Source of the DNA: Streptomyces sp. ISL-11
GTDB taxonomy: Bacteria; Actinomycetota; Actinomycetes; Streptomycetales; Streptomycetaceae
Length of the DNA: 47,304 nucleotides
Direction of reading: 5' to 3'
Assembly (NCBI RefSeq): GCF_018614525.1
Contig: NZ_JAGGOL010000028.1
Coordinates: 1-47,304, forward strand
The notes beneath the pieces are model-generated. The model worked only from the letters and a program-made list of their open reading frames with translations, had not been told where the DNA came from and did no database searches. Positions 40,901-47,304 of this stretch are shown here, piece after piece. Position 1 is the stretch's first letter. Each line of letters begins with the position of its first letter. Made by a program: the position numbers and the translations under genes.

Positions 40901-42007
40901 TCAGCGCTCGGTGGCCGCCAGCTGCCCGCACGCGCCGTCGATCTCCTGGCCACGGGTGTCGCGGACGGTCACGGGCACGCCGTGCGCCGCGATGGCCTCG
41001 ACGAACGCCCGCTCGTCCTCCGGCCGGGAGGCCGTCCACTTCGAGCCCGGCGTCGGGTTGAGCGGGATGAGGTTGACGTGGACGCGCTTGCCCTTGAGGA
41101 GCCGGCCGAGGAGGTCGCCGCGCCATGCCTGGTCGTTGATGTCGCGGATCAGGGCGTACTCGATGGAGATCCGGCGGCCGGACTTCTCGGCGTACTCCCA
41201 CGCGGCGTCGAGGACCTCGCGGACCTTCCAGCGGGTGTTGACCGGCACCAGGGTGTCGCGCAGGTCGTCGTCGGGCGCGTGCAGCGAGACGGCGAGGCGG
41301 CACTTGAAGCCCTCGTCGGCGAAGCGGTGCATGGCCGGGACCAGGCCGACGGTGGAGACGGTGATGCCGCGCTGCGAGAGGCCGAGGCCGTCGGGCTCGG
41401 GGTCGGTGAGGCGGCGGATGGCGCCGACGACCCGCTTGTAGTTGGCGAGCGGCTCGCCCATGCCCATGAAGACGATGTTGGACAGGCGGGCGGCGCCGCC
41501 GGGCACCTCGCCGTCGCGCAGGGCGCGCATGCCGTCGACGATCTGGTGCACGATCTCGGCGGTCGACAGATTGCGGTCCAGGCCGGCCTGGCCGGTGGCG
41601 CAGAACGGGCAGTTCATGCCGCAGCCGGCCTGCGAGCTGATGCACATGGTGACCCGGTCGGGGTAGCGCATCAGCACGGACTCGACCAGCTTGCCGTCGT
41701 GCAGCCGCCAGAGGGTCTTGCGGGTGGTGTCGTCGTCGCACGAGATGTGCCGGACGACGCTCATCAGCTCCGGCAGGAGCTCGGTGGCGAGCTTCTCGCG
41801 CGCCGCCGCCGGGATGTCGGTCCATGCCGCGGGGTCGTGCGCGTACCGGGCGAAGTAGTGCTGGGACAGCTGCTTGGCGCGGAACGGCTTCTCGCCGATC
41901 GCGGCAACCGCCTCACGGCGCTCGGCGGGCGAGAGGTCGGCAAGGTGCCGCGGGGGCTTCTTGGCCCCACGCGGCGCGACGAAAGTGAGTTCTCCGGGTA
42001 CAGGCAT
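40901..42007 (-). CDS. rlmN: 23S rRNA/tRNA (adenine-C2)-methyltransferase RlmN
   Basis: A 368-aa radical SAM enzyme. The [4Fe-4S] cysteines are C129, C133 and C136 ([11 protein letters not shown]), and the methyl-carrying cysteine is near C360 in GACGQLA. It methylates C2 of A2503 in 23S rRNA and A37 of some tRNAs by a radical mechanism using two SAM molecules. GMGEPL and the VSLHAP strand are also typical. Length and C-terminal Cys distinguish it from Cfr, which gives drug resistance. It stands between thiB and cdsA on the same strand, with its own gap of 111 bp upstream. Confidence 0.96.
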   Translation of the reverse strand: MPVPGELTFVAPRGAKKPPRHLADLSPAERREAVAAIGEKPFRAKQLSQHYFARYAHDPAAWTDIPAAAREKLATELLPELMSVVRHISCDDDTTRKTLWRLHDGKLVESVLMRYPDRVTMCISSQAGCGMNCPFCATGQAGLDRNLSTAEIVHQIVDGMRALRDGEVPGGAARLSNIVFMGMGEPLANYKRVVGAIRRLTDPEPDGLGLSQRGITVSTVGLVPAMHRFADEGFKCRLAVSLHAPDDDLRDTLVPVNTRWKVREVLDAAWEYAEKSGRRISIEYALIRDINDQAWRGDLLGRLLKGKRVHVNLIPLNPTPGSKWTASRPEDERAFVEAIAAHGVPVTVRDTRGQEIDGACGQLAATER

Positions 42008-42050
42008 GGTTCTACCAGTGTCGCAGACATACGGACGGGGCCCGCCGCCC

Positions 42051-42059
42051 TGTGGACAA
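42051..42059. other. Single DnaA-box-like sequence
   Basis: TGTGGACAA is the reverse complement of TTGTCCACA, the preferred Streptomyces DnaA box. It is alone in the 111-bp rlmN/cdsA gap (42008-42118), where I see no other structure. It may be chance or a DnaA titration site. Confidence 0.25.
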
Positions 42060-42118
42060 CGGACCCCGTACCGTACCGGCCTGTCGATGAAACGCCAGGT
42101 CAGAGGCGGTGTGCGCGG

Positions 42119-43222
42119 TTAGGCGCCACCGACGAAGACCACCATGAGCAGCCAGACCACCGGTGCGGTGGGCAGCAGCGAGTCCAGCCGGTCCATGATC
42201 CCGCCGTGGCCCGGCAGCAGCGCGCCCATGTCCTTGATCCCGAGGTCACGCTTGATCATGGACTCGCCGAGGTCGCCGAGCGTGGCACTGACGGCGACGG
42301 CCAGGCCGAGCAGCAGACCCTGCCACCACACCCCGTCGTCGATCAGGAAGCGCATGCACAGGGCGCCCGCCACCATGGCGAAGGCGACGGCGCCCAGCAG
42401 CCCCTCGCGGGTCTTGCCGGGGCTGATGCGCGGCGCCAGCTTGCGCTTGCCGAACTTCCAGCCGACCGCGTACGCCCCGGTGTCGCTGACCACCGTCAGG
42501 ATGAGGAAGGTCAGCACCCGCCACGCGCCGTCGCCGGCCGCGAGCATCAGCGCCACGAAGGTGGCGAGGAAGGGCACGTAGAACGCCGCGAAGATGCCCG
42601 CCGTGACGTCCTTGAGGTAGTCGTCCGGCGGTTCCGTCATGCGCCATACGAGCACCGCCAGGGCGGTGAAGGCCATGGCGATCCAGGCGCCCTCGGCGCC
42701 GTCCACATAGCCCGCGATGACCATGGCCGCGCCACCGAGCGCCAGCGGCACCAAGGGAGCCTTGATGCTCTTGCGCTCGGCGAGGCGGGAGGTGAGCTCC
42801 CACAGCCCGACGACGACGGCCAGCACGATGACGCCGAGGAAGACGGGCTTGTAGATGAACAGGGAGGCCAGGATGACCGCGCCGAGGCCCACCCCCACCC
42901 CTATCGCGGCCCGCAGATCACGGCCGGCGCTCTTCTTTCCCGCCTTCGGTGCCTGAGGGGAGTCAGGCACCGGGGCCGGTTCCTGGGGGTGGATGTCGAA
43001 CTCCTGTTCATCGCGGAACAGGGGGCCGCGAAGGTGTGCGGCCCGCTGGTCACGGTCGTCCTGGTCTCCGCCTGAGGCGGGCACGGTGGGCATGGGGCGA
43101 GTCTGCGCCGCGACGCCCGCCTCGCGCACAGGACCCGCCGAGGGCGCCGGAGAGGAGGGCCCCCGGTCGGTGGACCCCCAGTATCCGGCGCTCGACGGAG
43201 CCCCCCAGGATGTGTCGTTCAT
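42119..43222 (-). CDS. cdsA: Phosphatidate cytidylyltransferase
   Basis: A 367-aa membrane enzyme making CDP-diacylglycerol from CTP and phosphatidate, the branch point to phosphatidylglycerol, cardiolipin, PE and PI. The first 105 residues are hydrophilic and Pro/Asp-rich, an extension common in actinobacteria. About eight helices follow. The signature near the C-terminus reads ESMIKRDLGIKDMG...LPGHGGIMDRLDS, with the catalytic Asp residues. The ATG overlaps the frr stop by one base (TGATG), coupling the two genes. Confidence 0.95.
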   Translation of the reverse strand: MNDTSWGAPSSAGYWGSTDRGPSSPAPSAGPVREAGVAAQTRPMPTVPASGGDQDDRDQRAAHLRGPLFRDEQEFDIHPQEPAPVPDSPQAPKAGKKSAGRDLRAAIGVGVGLGAVILASLFIYKPVFLGVIVLAVVVGLWELTSRLAERKSIKAPLVPLALGGAAMVIAGYVDGAEGAWIAMAFTALAVLVWRMTEPPDDYLKDVTAGIFAAFYVPFLATFVALMLAAGDGAWRVLTFLILTVVSDTGAYAVGWKFGKRKLAPRISPGKTREGLLGAVAFAMVAGALCMRFLIDDGVWWQGLLLGLAVAVSATLGDLGESMIKRDLGIKDMGALLPGHGGIMDRLDSLLPTAPVVWLLMVVFVGGA

Positions 43223-43779
43223 CAGACCTCGAGGAGCTCGGCTTCCTTGTGCTTGAGCAGCTCGTCCACCTGCGTGACGTACTTCGCGGTGGTGTCGTCG
43301 AGCTCCTTCTCCGCGCGGCGCACCTCGTCCTCGCCGGACTCCTTGTCCTTGACGAGCTTGTCGAGGGTTTCCTTGGCCTTGCGGCGGATGGAACGGATCG
43401 AGATCTTCGCGTCCTCGGCCTTGGTCTTGGCGACCTTGACGTAGTCCCTGCGGCGCTGCTCGGTGAGCTCCGGGAACGTCACCCGGATGATGTTGCCGTC
43501 GTTGCTCGGGTTGACGCCGAGGTCGGAGTCGCGGATCGCCTGCTCGATGTTGCGCAGCGCGCTCTTGTCGAAGGGCGTCACGACCGCCATGCGCGGTTCC
43601 GGCACCGAGAAGGACGCCAGCTGGTTGATCGGCGTCAGCGCACCGTAGTAGTCCGCCACGATCTTGTTGAACATCGCCGGGTGCGCACGCCCGGTGCGGA
43701 TCGCCGCGAAGTCCTCCTTGGCGACCACAACGGCCTTCTCCATCTTCTCCTCGGCCTCGAGGAGGATCTCTTCGATCAC
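43222..43779 (-). CDS. frr: Ribosome recycling factor
   Basis: Protein of 185 aa from GTG at 43779, chosen over the adjacent GTG at 43782 because AGGAG is then six bases upstream and the length matches the usual 185. RRF with EF-G splits post-termination ribosomes. Hallmarks are RTGRAHP (near 29-35), the domain II stretch [18 protein letters not shown] and the C-terminal helix [22 protein letters not shown]. It lies downstream of pyrH as in most bacteria, with 165 bp between. Confidence 0.97.
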   Translation of the reverse strand: MIEEILLEAEEKMEKAVVVAKEDFAAIRTGRAHPAMFNKIVADYYGALTPINQLASFSVPEPRMAVVTPFDKSALRNIEQAIRDSDLGVNPSNDGNIIRVTFPELTEQRRRDYVKVAKTKAEDAKISIRSIRRKAKETLDKLVKDKESGEDEVRRAEKELDDTTAKYVTQVDELLKHKEAELLEV

Positions 43780-43870
43780 CACTTGCTCCTGGTGTTATCA
43801 GTAAGCAGAGCCTCGCCCCTGCGCGCGTCTTCTCCTGCACGGTGTCCGACCGGCAGGCAGTTGTCCATCC

Positions 43871-43897
43871 CCGTGCCGAGGTCTTCCCACGGCACGG
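43871..43897 (-). other. Stem-loop in the pyrH-frr gap
   Basis: CCGTGCCG and CGGCACGG pair perfectly over 8 bp with an 11-nt loop. It lies about 90 nt before the frr start. No T-run follows. It may modulate read-through from pyrH to frr, together with the smaller hairpin at 43926-43949. Confidence 0.4.
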
Positions 43898-43925
43898 AGT
43901 TGCCGTCCGTATCGGGCGTGCCCGA

Positions 43926-43949
43926 CCTGACGGCGTGCGGGTCGTCAGG
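43926..43949 (-). terminator. Weak hairpin at the pyrH stop
   Basis: CCTGACG (43926-43932) and CGTCAGG (43943-43949) pair over 7 bp around a 10-nt loop. The right arm covers the pyrH stop codon (43945-43947). It is a weak terminator or 3'-end stabiliser at best. Confidence 0.3.
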
Positions 43950-44724
43950 CCCGCGTGTTCTCGTCGCTCACGAGCGTGCCGATCTTCTCACCCTTGACCG
44001 CACGGGCGATGTTGCCCTCGGCGAGCAGCTCGAAGACCAGGATCGGCAGCTTGTTGTCCATGCACAGGGAGATGGCGGTGGCGTCGGCGACCTTCAGGCC
44101 GCGGGCGAGCACCTCGCCGTACTCGAGGGCGTCGAACTTCACCGCGCCGGGGTTCTTCTTCGGGTCCGAGTCGTAGATCCCGTCGACGCCGTTCTTGCCC
44201 ATCAGGATCGCCTCGGCGTGGATCTCCAGGGCGCGCTGGGCGGCGGTGGTGTCGGTGGAGAAGTAGGGCATGCCCATGCCGGCGCCGAAGATGACGACGC
44301 GGCCCTTCTCCAGGTGGCGCACCGCGCGCAGCGGGATGAACGGCTCGGCGACCTGGCCCATGGTGATGCCGGTCTGCACCCGCGTCTCGACGCCTTCCTT
44401 GACCAGGAAGTCCTGGAGGGCGAGCGAGTTCATCACGGTGCCGAGCATGCCCATGTAGTCCGAGCGGGCCCGGTCCATGCCGCGCTGCTGGAGCTCGGCG
44501 CCGCGGAAGAAGTTGCCGCCGCCGATGACGACCGCGATCTCGTACCCCTCGCGGACGACCGCCGCGATCTCGCGGGCGATGGCGTGCACCACATCGGGGT
44601 CGACACCGAGGCCCCCGCCGCCGGCGAAGGCCTCGCCGGACAGTTTCAGCATGAACCGACGGCGTTTGCCGTGGTCAGCACTCTTGTCGTCGGCGGCCTG
44701 CCGGGCGTCCGCACCCTGATTCAT
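43945..44724 (-). CDS. pyrH: UMP kinase
   Basis: Protein of 259 aa from ATG at 44724, with GGAG seven bases upstream; the in-frame extension upstream is not used. Bacterial-type UMP kinase of the amino acid kinase fold, phosphorylating UMP to UDP with ATP and controlled by GTP and UTP. It shows [37 protein letters not shown] and the C-terminal half [12 protein letters not shown]...[15 protein letters not shown] short hydrophilic N-terminal extension of about 20 residues is usual in actinobacteria. The order tsf-pyrH-frr is conserved in bacteria. Confidence 0.97.
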   Translation of the reverse strand: MNQGADARQAADDKSADHGKRRRFMLKLSGEAFAGGGGLGVDPDVVHAIAREIAAVVREGYEIAVVIGGGNFFRGAELQQRGMDRARSDYMGMLGTVMNSLALQDFLVKEGVETRVQTGITMGQVAEPFIPLRAVRHLEKGRVVIFGAGMGMPYFSTDTTAAQRALEIHAEAILMGKNGVDGIYDSDPKKNPGAVKFDALEYGEVLARGLKVADATAISLCMDNKLPILVFELLAEGNIARAVKGEKIGTLVSDENTRA

Positions 44725-44752
44725 TGGAGATCTCCTCGTGCACATACGAAGA

Positions 44753-44801
44753 AGGCCATTGCCGGTTGGGTCTTTATCAGATCCCTGTTCGGCAATGGCC
44801 T
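44753..44801 (-). terminator. Stem-loop between tsf and pyrH
   Basis: AGGCCATTGCCG (44753-44764) and CGGCAATGGCCT (44790-44801) pair perfectly over 12 bp around a 25-nt A/T-richer loop. It follows the tsf stop by about 90 nt and ends about 30 nt before the pyrH ATG. CTTCTTCGT follows the stem on the minus strand. It is a likely partial terminator reducing read-through into pyrH. Confidence 0.6.
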
Positions 44802-44887
44802 CCTCGTCACATCAGCGGCCGACCGGTGGAGGGTCGGCTGCGTACGACCCTAGCGGGTCGCAGGTCAATCGCTGCCCTGCTGACGGC

Positions 44888-45724
44888 TCAGGCGCCGACG
44901 CGGATGCGCGCGAAGCGCTTCAGCGTGACACCGGCCTCGTCCAGGATCTTCTGGACGGACTTCTTGTTGTCCTTGGCGAACGCCTGGTCCAGCAGCACGT
45001 TCTCCTTGAAGAAGCCGGTGACGCGACCCTCGACGATCTTCGGGAGGGCGGCCTCGGGCTTGCCCTCCTCGCGAGCGGTGGCCTCGGCGACGCGGCGCTC
45101 GTTGTCGACGACGTCGGCCGGGATCTCCTCGCGGGAGAGGAACTTCGGCGCGAAGGCGGCGATGTGCTGCGCGATGTCCTTGGCGACCTCGGCGTTCTCC
45201 TTGTCGAGCTCGACGAGGACACCGACCTGCGGGGGCAGGTCCGCCGCGGTGCGGTGCATGTACGCGGAGACGAAACCGTCGGCGAACTGCGCGAAGCGGT
45301 CGACGACGATCTTCTCGCCGAGGGTGACGTTGGCCTCGTCCACGAACGCCTGGACGGTCTTGCCGGCCTCGATCTCGGACGCCATCAGGGCGTCGACGTC
45401 GGCCGGGGCGCTCTTGGCGATGTGGGCGGCCAGCGCGTTGGCCACGGCGACGAACTTGTCACCCTTGGCGACGAAGTCCGTCTCGCACTTCAGCTCGACG
45501 ATGACACCGGAGGTGTTGTCGTCGGCGATGACGGAGACGACGGCACCGTTCGAGGTGGTGCGGCTCTCGCGCTTGGCAACGCCCTTGAGGCCCTTGACGC
45601 GCACGATCTCGACGGCCTTCTCCAGGTCGCCGGCCGCCTCGTCCAGCGCCTTCTTGCAGTCCATCATGCCGGCGCCGGTGAGCTCACGGAGCTTCTTGAC
45701 GTCAGCGGCGGTGAAGTTCGCCAT
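44888..45724 (-). CDS. tsf: Elongation factor Ts
   Basis: A 278-aa nucleotide-exchange factor for EF-Tu. The N-terminal UBA-like domain MANFTAADVKKLRELTGAGMMDCKKAL is diagnostic, including the MMDCKKAL motif. The core domain has IVELKCETDFVAKGDKF, where TDFVA contacts EF-Tu. The length is normal for Streptomyces. It is co-transcribed with rpsB, which ends 98 bp upstream, with a strong hairpin in the gap. Confidence 0.98.
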   Translation of the reverse strand: MANFTAADVKKLRELTGAGMMDCKKALDEAAGDLEKAVEIVRVKGLKGVAKRESRTTSNGAVVSVIADDNTSGVIVELKCETDFVAKGDKFVAVANALAAHIAKSAPADVDALMASEIEAGKTVQAFVDEANVTLGEKIVVDRFAQFADGFVSAYMHRTAADLPPQVGVLVELDKENAEVAKDIAQHIAAFAPKFLSREEIPADVVDNERRVAEATAREEGKPEAALPKIVEGRVTGFFKENVLLDQAFAKDNKKSVQKILDEAGVTLKRFARIRVGA

Positions 45725-45763
45725 GGTGAATCTCTCTCGAAAGTCGGTGTGACTACGGGTGCA

Positions 45764-45799
45764 CGGCGGGGGCGGCGCGTCTCGCGCCGGCCCCCGCCG
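45764..45799 (-). other. Strong GC hairpin between rpsB and tsf
   Basis: The arms 45764-45779 and 45783-45799 pair over about 16 bp with one bulge and a 3-nt loop. No T-run follows on the minus strand. It is suited to act as an attenuator or mRNA-stability element that sets tsf expression below that of rpsB; an intergenic attenuator is known for rpsB-tsf in other bacteria. Confidence 0.6.
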
Positions 45800-45822
45800 T
45801 TCAACTACCGGGACTTAAGGTG

Positions 45823-46719
45823 TCAGCCCTGCTCGGCGTCCGTGGCCGGCTTCTCGGCCTCGGCCTCGGCGGCGGGGGCCTCGACGGCCGGAGCCTCGGC
45901 GGCGGGGGCCTCGGCGGGCTTCTCGGCCTCGTCGTCGGCCTTCTTCTCGCCCTCGAGCAGGTCGCGCTCCCACTCGGCGAGGGGCTCGCCGGCGGCCTTG
46001 TCGGCCTTCGCGTCACCGGTGGCGACACCGGAACGGGCGATGAGGCCCTCGGCGACGGCGTCGGCGATCACACGGGTCAGCAGGGTGACGGAGCGGATCG
46101 CGTCGTCGTTGCCCGGGATCTTGTAGTCGACCTCGTCGGGGTCGCAGTTGGTGTCGAGGATCGCGACGACCGGGATGCGCAGCTTGCGCGCCTCACCGAC
46201 GGCGATGTGCTCCTTCTTGGTGTCCACGATCCAGACGGCGCTGGGCACCTTCTGCATCTCGCGGATACCGCCGAGGGTCTTCTCCAGCTTGGTCTTCTCG
46301 CGGGAGAGGACGAGCAGCTCCTTCTTGGTGAGGCCGGACGCGGCCACATCCTCGAAGTCGATGAGCTCGAGCTCCTTGAGACGCTGCAGGCGCTTGTAGA
46401 CGGTGGAGAAGTTGGTGAGCATGCCACCCAGCCAGCGCTGGTTGACGTACGGCATGCCGACGCGCGTCGCCTGCTCGGCGATGGCCTCCTGGGCCTGCTT
46501 CTTCGTACCGACGAACATGATGGAGCCGCCGTGCGCGACGGTCTCCTTGACGAACTCGTAGGCGCGGTCGATGTACGACAGCGACTGGAGCAGGTCGATG
46601 ATGTAGATGCCGTTGCGCTCCGTGAAGATGAAACGCTTCATCTTCGGGTTCCAACGACGGGTCTGGTGACCGAAGTGGACGCCGCTCTCCAGCAGCTCCC
46701 GCATCGTGACGACGGCCAT
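45823..46719 (-). CDS. rpsB: 30S ribosomal protein S2
   Basis: A 298-aa ribosomal protein. The start [27 protein letters not shown] is typical of S2, with AAGGAG ahead of the ATG at 46719. Conserved parts include [32 protein letters not shown] and [14 protein letters not shown]. The last 50 residues are an acidic Ala/Glu/Pro-rich tail ([12 protein letters not shown] units), an actinobacterial extension not needed for the fold. It heads the rpsB-tsf transcript with a long structured leader. Confidence 0.98.
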   Translation of the reverse strand: MAVVTMRELLESGVHFGHQTRRWNPKMKRFIFTERNGIYIIDLLQSLSYIDRAYEFVKETVAHGGSIMFVGTKKQAQEAIAEQATRVGMPYVNQRWLGGMLTNFSTVYKRLQRLKELELIDFEDVAASGLTKKELLVLSREKTKLEKTLGGIREMQKVPSAVWIVDTKKEHIAVGEARKLRIPVVAILDTNCDPDEVDYKIPGNDDAIRSVTLLTRVIADAVAEGLIARSGVATGDAKADKAAGEPLAEWERDLLEGEKKADDEAEKPAEAPAAEAPAVEAPAAEAEAEKPATDAEQG

Positions 46720-46743
46720 GGCCGCGCTCCTTGAAATACTCGG

Positions 46744-46927
46744 TTCCACGGCGGCCGGGCGGCCGCCGCTCCTGACGCCCCGACGTGTCCGCCGTGGAAG
46801 GCGCCCTTGCGAGGAACCGTTCCGCGGACCGAGAGACACGGCCACCGGGCTGCCCGAAAGGGACTGACGCGCCGGTAGCGGGGCGTGCGAAGTCGATCCG
46901 GTCACCCGGATCGCCATGAGAAGTGTA
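46744..46927 (-). promoter_or_regulatory. rpsB promoter and structured 5' leader
   Basis: TACACT (46927-46922 on the minus strand) is a good -10 box, with only a weak -35 upstream. The leader to the ATG is about 195 nt. It can form a hairpin at 46894-46914 (CGATCCGG with CCGGATCG). Nearer the ATG it has two mutually exclusive stems: CGGCGGCCG with CGGCCGCCG (46749-46768), or an 11-bp long-range stem, TTCCACGGCGG (46744-46754) with CCGCCGTGGAA (46789-46799). Feedback by S2 is a plausible use. Confidence 0.5.
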
Positions 46928-46955
46928 CGGGACCGGGGAAGGCCCGGGTGACGGC

Positions 46956-46983
46956 GTTGTGCACAACCCGCGAGTAGTCCACA
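46956..46983. other. Palindrome and DnaA-box-like pair in the rpsB/M23 divergent region
   Basis: GTTGTGCACAAC (46956-46967) is a perfect 12-bp palindrome containing TTGTGCACA on both strands, one mismatch from a DnaA box. TAGTCCACA (46975-46983) is also one mismatch away. The pair lies between divergent rpsB and the peptidase gene and could bind DnaA or another regulator. Confidence 0.3.
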
Positions 46984-47033
46984 GATCCTGGGCAAGATCC
47001 CCACGAATCCGCCGGCCGGGCCAGAGTGCCGCC

Positions 47034-47304
47034 ATGACCTTCACCCGGCGTCCCGTGCGGCGCCCCACACGATCTCCCGCCCGCCGGCGAAGCCTTCCGG
47101 GCGGCATCCGCGGGCGCCTTCGGCCGCGGCTCGGGGCGGTCACGCTCTGCTTATCGCTGACCGTGCTCGCTTGCATCGCTTGCGTCACAGCGGTCGCAGG
47201 GGCCCCACGGCTCACGGCGCCGACCGCCCCGCGGCCCGCCGGGCCGGGCGGCGGTCCTGCGGCCGACCGGGCCTGGCCGGTGAGCGGGGCGCACGGGGCA
47301 CGGC
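47034..47304 (+). CDS. Probable M23-type secreted peptidase, N-terminal part only
   Basis: The frame is open from ATG at 47034 to the window end (90 codons). An Arg-rich N-terminus (about 35 residues) is followed by a hydrophobic stretch ending in [12 protein letters not shown] and then a Pro/Gly/Ala linker, so it is a secreted or anchored protein. The last visible residues (RAWPVSG) resemble the start of an M23 endopeptidase domain (WPV motif), and Streptomyces often carry such a gene next to rpsB; the catalytic domain itself is outside the window. Codon 40 (47151-47153) is TTA, a rare codon read only by the bldA tRNA in Streptomyces. Confidence 0.6.
   Translation, partial: MTFTRRPVRRPTRSPARRRSLPGGIRGRLRPRLGAVTLCLSLTVLACIACVTAVAGAPRLTAPTAPRPAGPGGGPAADRAWPVSGAHGAR

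Noticed and set aside
1..47304. tRNA genes, CRISPR arrays, insertion sequences, prophage or PKS/NRPS genes
   Set aside because: I looked for cloverleaf arms, spaced repeats, transposase motifs and megasynthase motifs and saw none. The small accessory cluster is not of a PKS or NRPS type.

Overview
The window is high-GC DNA (about 70% or more by eye) with strong third-position GC, many GTG starts, TGATG/ATGA gene overlaps and a rpsB-tsf-pyrH-frr-cdsA-rlmN block. All of this points to a Streptomyces or close relative. From memory, the gene order resembles the S. coelicolor SCO5623-SCO5676 interval (rpsB near SCO5624, gabT near SCO5676), but I could not check this.

Layout. (1) 1-14 kb and 27-33.6 kb are a polyamine/GABA catabolism region split by other genes. 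It holds a PucR-type regulator cut by the window edge, a membrane ATPase, gabT, a PAP2 phosphatase, a hypothetical gene with a hairpin over its ribosome binding site, a potD-potA-potB-potC-puuB-like operon and an aldehyde dehydrogenase. Further on come a second orphan PotD, an MFS exporter, a second aldehyde dehydrogenase, an Lrp/AsnC regulator and a putrescine-type aminotransferase. Together they could import putrescine/spermidine and convert it through 4-aminobutanal to GABA and succinate semialdehyde. (2) 14-17.9 kb has two DUF4190 membrane proteins, a NADAR protein, a probable aminodeoxyfutalosine deaminase (menaquinone) and a GDPD. (3) 17.8-27.1 kb is a compact accessory operon that looks like a small undescribed biosynthetic cluster: methyltransferase, unknown 362-aa protein, cupin, MetRS-like enzyme, DAO-type flavoenzyme, DUF4178-methyltransferase, SIS protein and EamA exporter, with a divergent XRE-cupin regulator. 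The cupin + MetRS-like + flavin oxidase set recalls hydrazine-forming (N-N bond) synthetase pathways. (4) 33.8-36.9 kb has an ABC ATPase with a degenerate signature motif and its membrane partner, then a DMT-type membrane protein ending at a perfect 44-bp palindrome. (5) 36.9-40.9 kb is a thiamine ABC transporter (thiB-thiP-thiQ) behind a TPP riboswitch. (6) 40.9-46.9 kb is the housekeeping block rlmN, cdsA, frr, pyrH, tsf, rpsB, all on the minus strand, with several stem-loops between genes. An M23-peptidase-like gene diverges from rpsB, carries a TTA codon and is cut by the window end.

Regulation. A near-palindromic motif with core ACGGAATC occurs four times, each time in an intergenic promoter region: at potD, the first aldehyde dehydrogenase, the lrp/second aldehyde dehydrogenase divergence, and the start of the accessory operon. 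At potD, ALDH1 and lrp it abuts a -35 box followed by a 17-bp spacer to the -10 box. This suggests one regulator, plausibly the Lrp-type protein encoded here, links polyamine use with the accessory cluster. No tRNA, rRNA, CRISPR or insertion sequence was seen.
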